NCBI GenBank assembly: GCA_012064385.1
Contig: QRDG01000137.1
Location: 1-64,000 of the forward strand
DNA: 64,000 nt
Source: Puccinellia tenuiflora
Lineage: Eukaryota > Streptophyta > Magnoliopsida > Poales > Poaceae
Direction: 5' to 3'
Shown here one piece after another: positions 57,149-64,000 of this stretch. Both the position numbers and the translations under genes were made by a program. The notes under the pieces were generated by a model that was not told the origin of the DNA, searched no databases, and saw nothing but the letters and a program-made list of their open reading frames with translations. Numbering within the stretch: the first letter of the stretch is position 1; every line of letters begins with the position of its first letter.

Positions 57149-59341
57149 ATGTTTTGTGAAGATCGACTTGGGTATGGAATAGAGGAAGAGTGCATGCAAT
57201 CACCAGTACGCCCACGTCATGTTGGAGTGTACATGTCTGGACCTGAAAACGGTGGAGATAATGCGGGTGGAAGTCAATTCGATCCAAATCTGCTGACAAG
57301 GGAGATCACAGCAGAAAACGCGGCGGCTCGAGCTAAGGAGTTGCTGACAACTCGTCAGGCAATAGAGAAGCAGTTGGCAGATGTTGCAGAAGCAAATCGT
57401 AGATTGGTGGCAGATCAAGCCCTTGTACAAGCAGAGCAGGCACGTATACAAGCTGAACAGGCTCGCATACAAGCAGAACATGAGCGCGTACAAGCAGAAA
57501 CAGCAGCAGTGCGTAATCGCCAACAGGAACTCGCCTCAGTTCCGAATCGGAGGACTCGGAGTCGACTCCATGATGGAGTCTTGATCAATCCAACCAACCT
57601 GTTTCAAACGCCACCGGGCGCAGGAGTCGGAGGGCCTGCACCCGGTGCAGGAGCCGCACCACCACCGCCACCACCACCACCACCAGGAGGAAACGGAGGA
57701 GTCAGAACATGAGCTGGAGCCAATGCACCACCCCCACGACCTGGCGGAGGAGTCGGCGGTATGGGTCCACCACCGCAGAGGTTTCATACACCAGCAAGAC
57801 ACTACTCAAGCCCAATAGATAATGTACACGCAGCAACCATGGTGTTGGACAGAATCCCACTCATGGAAAACCCAACAGGTCAAGAGGCACGACTCGCCAT
57901 AGATATGTTAAAAACGGCATTGGCACAACAAGCTCTCTATCCCAATTTCCCAGATGCAAGCCGGCTTCATTCCACTCCGTACAACTCCAGAGCAAGGAGT
58001 CGACATGACGAGTCTCATCCGGCCGGGTCGACGAGCGCAAGGCGCCGCGAACTGGAAAGGAATCAACCACATCAACCCACTGTTTCGGAAGCTCAAAGGC
58101 GAGTTGACGAAGTAAGGAACAGGAGAGCTGCTGAGGCCAGAGTCCCATAAGCCGGAGGAGCCGGTGGACCACCACCAGCAACAGCAGCGCCAGTGATGAA
58201 CCCGCCGCATCGTGCGCCCACTGAGGTAACCTCACCATGGAGTTCTCCATCATTAACAGGACCCGCATGTCTTTCAGAGGCCATTAGAGCCGTGGCTTTC
58301 CCAGATAACTTCAAGGAACCGCGCAAGGTGGGCAACTATGAACCAAATATGGACCCGACTTCGTGGCTTAGCAGTTATGAGATGGCAATGAGTATCAGAA
58401 ACGCTTCAGAAGGGCTGTGCGCCAAATTCATGTATCTTATGATGGATGAGACAGCCAAAGTTTGGATGAGGAACTTGCCCCCCCCCCCGGTCCATCAACT
58501 CATGGGAGCAGTTGAAGACAGCTTTTGTGCAAAATTTCCAAGGAACTTGCAGGAAGCTGAGCACCATAGAGGACTTAGAGCGATGCACTCAGCGGAAGGG
58601 CAAGTCCGCAAGACACTGGATGAAGCGAGTCTCAGAAATCATCAACTCATCGCAAGGACTCCCACCCATCTCTGTGTGGATGACATTGGAGAGAAACTGC
58701 AGTTATAATCCTTTGAGCTGGAAGTTGGGACGTATGAAAGATAGTCTAAATCAGGGCATACCTATCACCATTGGAGAGATCATGGCTGGAGCCAATAAGC
58801 ACGCATCCACGGACAAAACCAAGGACCCGGAAGAAACTGGAAAGGGACAAGGTGGTAGTGGACCAAGTCAGAATCAAAGTCAAGGTCAAAACCAAGGTGG
58901 CACTAAGAGGACATACGGAGACAGCTCTGTCCTGGTAGCTAACACAAACACTGGGTTCGGACGCAAGGACAACAACTCTCAAGGATATCAAGGGCGTAGG
59001 CCAAGTACAGAGGAGATTTTGGCGAGTCCATGTCCTAAACACGCCAGAAACGGGAAGTGTGGTCATACCTTGGGACAGTGTGTGGATCTGCAGCGTGGCA
59101 GAATCGCAGGACCAGGCAATAGTAACAACGACAATGGATATGAGGAAACAATGGTAATGGAGGACCCGGCAATCATGGCGCAGGAGCCGGTCATAATCCC
59201 AACTTACAGCAAGGAGGAGGTAACCAGCAGGGCGGGTTCCAGCAGAACCCAAAGCAGCTTCATGATGGCCAAGGGCAATACTATGTCACAACTCGACCAC
59301 AGAACCCGAGTCAGGGTAGTTATCATGTTTTCACAACAAGC
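57149..59341 (+). pseudogene. Gag of element F, with stops and a frameshift
   Basis: Homologous to gag of A, with poly-proline (about 57656-57690), PTSWLSSYEMAMSIRNA and the Cys/His cluster PCPKHARNGKCGHTLGQC. Breaks: TGA at 57710-57712, TAA at 58148-58150, and a shift at the C run near 58481. The frame is regained near 59330. Confidence 0.85.
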
Positions 59342-61579
59342 ATGTCCAAACGTGCTAGGAAGTTGAAAGTTCGAGCTGTTAATGCAGTGGAACCAGCAGT
59401 CCCACAGTGGCTGAAGTGGTCAGAGCAAGTCGTCACATGGAGTAGAGCAGATCATCCACCAAGAGTCGATGACCCAGGGCTCCTAGCTTTAGTGGTAGCG
59501 CCTCAGGTTGGGGGCTACACATTAAACAAGGTGCTTATGGATGGTGGAAGCAGTATCAACATCTTGTACTATGACACATTCAAGAGGATGAAACTGCAAG
59601 ATAGGCAGTTGATACCAACTGAGACAGTATTTCATGGGATAGTACTAGGGAAGTCAGCAAAACCCATTGGTAAGATCTATCTTGAGGTTGCTTTTGGCAC
59701 AATGGAAAAATTTCGTTCAGAGATTATGCCCTTTGAGGTAGTTGATCTTAAGAGTCCATACTATGCTCTTTTTGGTCGACCAGCATACTTTAATTTTATG
59801 GCCAGACCGTGTTATGTTTACTTGAAGCTTAAGATGCCAGGTCCAGCAGGAGTCATTACAGTTAATGGCAGGAGACAAATGGCATTGGAATGTGAACAGG
59901 GAGATGCAGCTATGGCCGAAACAGCTTGTGCTCAGGAGGAGCTGAAATTTTACAAGGCAAACGTGGACCCGGAGGACAACTCAGTCCTCAAGAAGCCGGC
60001 CACAGAGGAGAAGATGAAATTCAAGTCAGCTCAAGACACATAGCAAGTTGATTTCACCCCTGGTGATTCTTCCAAGCAGTTCACCATTGGGGCGCACCTC
60101 TCTGATAAATAGGAAAGCACGCTCGTCGAGTTCATCCATGAGAACCGGGACGTCTTTGCATGGAAGCCATCTGACATGCCAGGTGTACCGAGAGAACTCG
60201 CCGAGCACAGCTTACATGTTAACCCTAATGCAAGACCTGTAAAACAGGGACTTCGCAAGTTTCATGATGACAGAAGAAAATCCATTGGAGAGGAGGTGGC
60301 TCGGCTCCTTGTAGCTGAGTTCATCAAGGAAGTTTTTCACCCAGAGTGGGTGGCCAACCCAGTACTAGTACCAAAGAAAACAGGAGAGCTACATATGTCC
60401 ATCGACTTCACGGGTCTCAACAAACACTGCCCTAAGGATCCGTTTGCTCTACCTCGCATAGACCAGATCATTGACTCCACAGCTGGATCAGAGTTACTTT
60501 GTTTTTTGGATGCCAACTCAGGGTACCACCAGATCAGACTCAACATAGAGGATGAGCTGAAGACATCTTTCATTACACCCTTTGGAGCATTTTGTTATAC
60601 GACAATGCCCTTTGGACTCAAGAATGCAGGAGCTACATATCAAAGGTGTATCCAGAACTGTTTCAAGGAACAGATTGGAAGGAATGTTCGTGCTTATGTG
60701 GACGATGTAGTCATCAAGTCTCAGAAAGCCGACTCTTTGATAGCAGACCTGACAGAAACCTTTGATAACCTGCGCAAGTACAAGATGAAGCTCAACCCAG
60801 CCCAGTGTGGTTTTGGAGTCCCTGCAGGCAAACTCCTCGGCTTCATTGTTTCAGAGAGAGGCATTGAAGCAAACCCAGAGAAAATCAAGGCTATTCACAA
60901 CCTGCAGAGGCCGACTTGTCTAAAAGACGTTCAGAAACTCACTGGTTGCGTAGCGGCTCTAAGCAGATTCATCTCAAGATTCGGAGAGAAGGCGGGTCCT
61001 CTCTACCGACTCCTGAAGAAGTCAGACAAATTCTTATGGGACAAAGAAGCCGATGATGCTTTTGAGGGCTTGAAGAAAACCCTATCATCAGCACCAGTAC
61101 TTGCAGCTCCTACAGATAAGGAGCCCATGCTATTATATGTGGCTGCCAATGAAAGAGTTGTCAGCGCAGTAGTAGTTGTGGAACGTTCAGAGGAAGGAAA
61201 AGAGTATCCAGTACAGAGGCCTGTTTACTATATCAGTGAAGTCCTTACAGACTCAAAGCAAAGGTACCCTCAATGGCAGAAGCTAGTTTATGGAGTTTTT
61301 CTTGCAAGTAGGAAGCTTAAGCACTATTTCCAAGAGCATCCAATCAAAGTGGTGAGCTTAGCACCACTAGCTGACATCATACGTAATAGAGATGCAACTG
61401 GGCGAGTTGCCAAGTGGGCAATTGAATTGGGTCCTTGTCATATCACATATGAGCCTAGAACAGCCATTAGTCTCAAGCTTTGGTCGACTTCGTCAATGAT
61501 TGGACTGACTTCACCTCCTCACCAAGTTCACCCTGCACCAAATATTGGACAATGCACTTCGACGGGTCCAGACAGCTAG
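59342..61579 (+). pseudogene. Protease and reverse transcriptase of element F
   Basis: The protease (59342-60043) has LMDGGSSINILYYDTFKRM and ALFGRPAYF. RT (60176-61579) is open for 467 codons with VLVPKKTGELHMSIDF, LDANSGYHQIRLNIEDE, the catalytic AYVDDVVIK and GKLLGFIVSERGIEANP, then the start of RNase H. Between them are stops TAG 60041-60043 and TAG at about 60109-60111; the second is also present in A. A shift near 61470 ends the frame. Confidence 0.88.
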
Positions 61580-62125
61580 AAGGCTCAGGAGCCGGCGTGG
61601 TTTTAACTTCACCAAAAGGAGATAAGTTGGCATATGTCCTTCAATTACATTTTGATTGTACAAACAACATGGCAGAATACGAGGCTTTGCTACATGTGCT
61701 CCGTTTGGCCAAAGAAATGAACATCAAGCGTATCAGGTGCTTCGGGGACTCAGATCTCGTGGCACAGCAAGTATCTAGGACCTGGGACTCGAAGGATGCA
61801 AATATGGCGGCTTATAGAAGAGCGGTTGAATAGATTGCCGGGTTCTTTTCTGGTTATCAAGTAGAACATATTGACAGACGCAAGAACGAGGCCGCCGATG
61901 TGTTATCACGACGCGGTTCTCGTCGAGAGAAAGTACCTCCCAACGTGTTTGTGGATGAACTCCATCATCCATCTGTCAAGTTACCTTCAGAGGAGGAGTT
62001 AGCCTTCCCAGACCCAGAGTCGGCACTTGTGGCAGCAGTACGGGCAATCCCAGCATGGACAGAGCCCTACCTTGCATATCTCCTCCGAGGTGAACTACCA
62101 GAGGATGAAGTCAAACAGAGACAAC
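61480..62125 (+). pseudogene. RNase H and linker of element F
   Basis: RNase H has MHFDGSRQLEGSGAGVVL, CTNNMAEYEALLHVL, FGDSDLVAQQV and, after a TAG near 61831, HIDRRKNEAADVLSR. The frame runs on to 62125, where the inverted J copy interrupts it; integrase is not in view. Confidence 0.85.
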
Positions 62126-64000
62126 TGTAGCGTCCTGACCCCAGAGTTATACAGTGAAACGTTGTGCAACCGGTCATGCTACACAATCAAGGGTTACTGG
62201 GGTTACCAATCCTAGGCCAAAAACCCATTGGCAGGCGTGCTCGGAATACATCATCAGCACACAACACCTCGATCATGCCATAAGCTCGGACATCGCTTTC
62301 ACGTATAACAAAGAGACCAAGACTGCGGAACAACTGGCACATCACAGACTCTACGACACAAAGAGATCATAGTTCAACTCATATAATTGAGAAAGATAGC
62401 AAATATCACAATCAGAGGTCGCAGACCCATCATTACATCAAGCGGAAAGCAGATATAGTTGTCTAAACAACAAGATCCAAATTATGGCCTAAGAGGCCTA
62501 CAGATAAACATCCCGTGCCAGCCTGTTCCAAGACGTCCCAAGCTGCCACCTGGGAACCCCAGACTACTCGTCGAAGTCAACGTAGAACCCACCTTCCAGT
62601 TCGGTGGCGTCCTCCTCTGAAACAAATAATAATCAACAAAGCAAGGCTGAGTACGACGTACTCGCAAGAATTAGTAGGGCGATATAGGCCCGATGCTGAC
62701 GGAGGCTCTAATGCTGTATAAGGTAGCTGATTTTGCATAAAGCTAGCTTTCCTTTTTAAAAGACATAAAGACCCATGGAACCGTCTACTCAGAATGTTTT
62801 CCGAAAAGGGATAAGAGAGTAAACTTTCATCTTCGGTTCTCGTCGAACCTACTTGTAACCAGAACATCTCATCTCCACCAAGGCACTCCCTCGAATCACC
62901 CTCGAGGAAATGAACCTTTCATCACACGTTGGATTGCAACCTCTAGCTGCCAAATTTTAAATAAGATCAGGTTCAGGTTTTCTATGAGCTAATCCGCCTT
63001 TCCCAAGAGTTCGTCCATAACCGCGGACACGGCTTTTCGAAAAGATTAAACCCTGCAGGGGTGTACTGTTTTTAGCCACCGGTACCGTCTAACCCCTTGC
63101 CTACGTAATTAGCTCTCTTCCGGGGAAAGCCGGCAGGGCGGGCGCGGTTAAACCTTTACAAAGCATGAGACTATCCAAGGGTCATCGTGACGACAGGACA
63201 AGTTCAACGCCTATTTCAACACCCTGCCCCATCGCCACTCCTATCACCATCATCATCATCTTCTTTTTCATCACCAGCCACACACTCGCAAATGGAAAGA
63301 GCAATCTAGAGGACCCTTGGATACGCCCGCACAAATTATTCGGTTAAAGGGGATTCCATATGTCCCCACCGTTGGAAGCACGCTCGGTTTCTTGGTTCTA
63401 GCTAAAAGCACTCTCAGCCTAGGCGACAAGAATGAGGCAAAACACCATCCCCGATGGCAACTCATCCAAGCCTTTTAGCAAATTAATTATCCACCACCAA
63501 TAACCATCATGTCCGAACATTCAACCACCATTCATACTAATGGAATTAAATCACCGGACAAAAACATATTATTCGACTAAGCATGGCTAAGCATAGCTAA
63601 GCATATATAACATCAATTATATCTTTCTCTCCGGCCAATACATCAACCCTAGGGTTTATAGGAGGGGGAGCATGTGATGGTTCAAGGGATAATATGCAAT
63701 CATAGGATACTCTATAACTTGACCAAAAGAGACACTTGAATCGCATGCAATATTATGGTGGACAAAAATAAGTTTGTAAACAATTGGACGCTAGATGCCA
63801 AGAAGGTTAGGTTAGTTCTTGCCTTGCTGGTAGTACTGGTCGCGCTGGTTGTCAAGGTATTGTGGTGGAACCTCGACTCCAGAATCTACCGAAACACAAA
63901 CAATAGAAGAAAGGAATAAATAACACGAATACAAGGTGCAATGCACAATCATGATGATATGGACATATTATGCACTGAAAAGGTATTGGGCATGTCCCAC
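62126..64000 (-). mobile_element. Second copy of J, inverted, cut by the window edge
   Basis: It begins TGTAGCGTCCTGACCCCAGA, the reverse complement of a J-type 3' end, and follows J (30417 backward) over its length, including a nearly identical block around 62490-62560 and exon-like blocks at 62614-62564 and 63883-63812. The 5 bases before it, ACAAC (62121-62125), should recur at its far end outside the window. Confidence 0.8.

Larger units (their letters stand above)
57149..62125 (+). mobile_element. F: 5'- and 3'-truncated gypsy element of family A/B
   Basis: It starts abruptly inside gag (EDRLGYGIEEE matches residues of the gag of A) directly after the tandem repeat, with no LTR, and runs through protease, RT and RNase H to 62125, where an inverted copy of J begins. 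A short shared TTTG/GAAGAT at the left join suggests illegitimate recombination. The first few bases of the join cannot be assigned with certainty. Confidence 0.85.

Overview
The window is a gene-poor, transposon-dense stretch of a grass chromosome. Several features point to the Triticeae (wheat, Aegilops or barley type): a copia LTR that looks like Angela/WIS/BARE, an Athila-clade element resembling Sabrina with a tRNA-Asp-type primer site, a CACTA element with the usual terminal motif, many large gypsy elements nested in one another, and a NETWORKED1-type plant gene. No bacterial, organellar, rRNA or tRNA sequence was seen.

From 1 to about 40.1 kb there is one deep nest of insertions. A gypsy element (A, minus, 1-4361) sits in the RT gene of a relative of its own family (B, plus, 4362-10747). 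B sits in the RNase H gene of another gypsy element (C, minus, 10748-22050). The LTR of C also holds a complete chromovirus (D, plus, 13447-21997), whose integrase gene was split by a 592-bp hAT MITE. C sits in the 5' LTR of an Athila-clade element lacking RT (E, plus, 22051-32425). E also carries a 3.8-kb LTR-like insertion (J, 26587-30417). E sits in a CACTA transposon (K, 32426-36403). K sits in the gag gene of a copia element (H, minus, 36404-39859), which sits in an older copia fragment (39860-40147). From 40148 to 44380 a solo LTR is split by a complete 3.4-kb non-autonomous LTR element (G, 40621-44064). Target-site duplications support D, the MITE, J, G, the solo LTR and a small retroposon.

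The genic island runs from about 44.4 to 57.1 kb. It holds an intronless B3-like reading frame (44622-45212), an LTR fragment, and one apparently intact host gene at 48215-54906. That gene has three coding exons and encodes a 1,924-residue NETWORKED1-like actin-binding coiled-coil protein. A 304-bp tandem repeat follows it and is split by a retroposon with a 13-bp target duplication. The right end (57149-64000) is a 5'-truncated copy of the A/B family (F), interrupted by an inverted second copy of J.

The most unusual content lies inside the transposons. (1) Element B carries a five-exon antisense gene with an open frame of 1,036 codons and GT-AG at all four introns. Its third intron holds repeated stem-loops ending in a polypurine-tract-like motif, and the same motif recurs in element G. 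(2) The CACTA element carries an AP2/ERF-like gene and a small membrane-anchored protein with an RNase H1 hybrid-binding-like domain. Between them is an array of ~190-bp repeats whose hairpin stems show compensatory base changes. (3) The two copies of J share exon-like blocks of identical length, phase and stop position. Coordinates and alignments were done by eye; family names above clade level are tentative.
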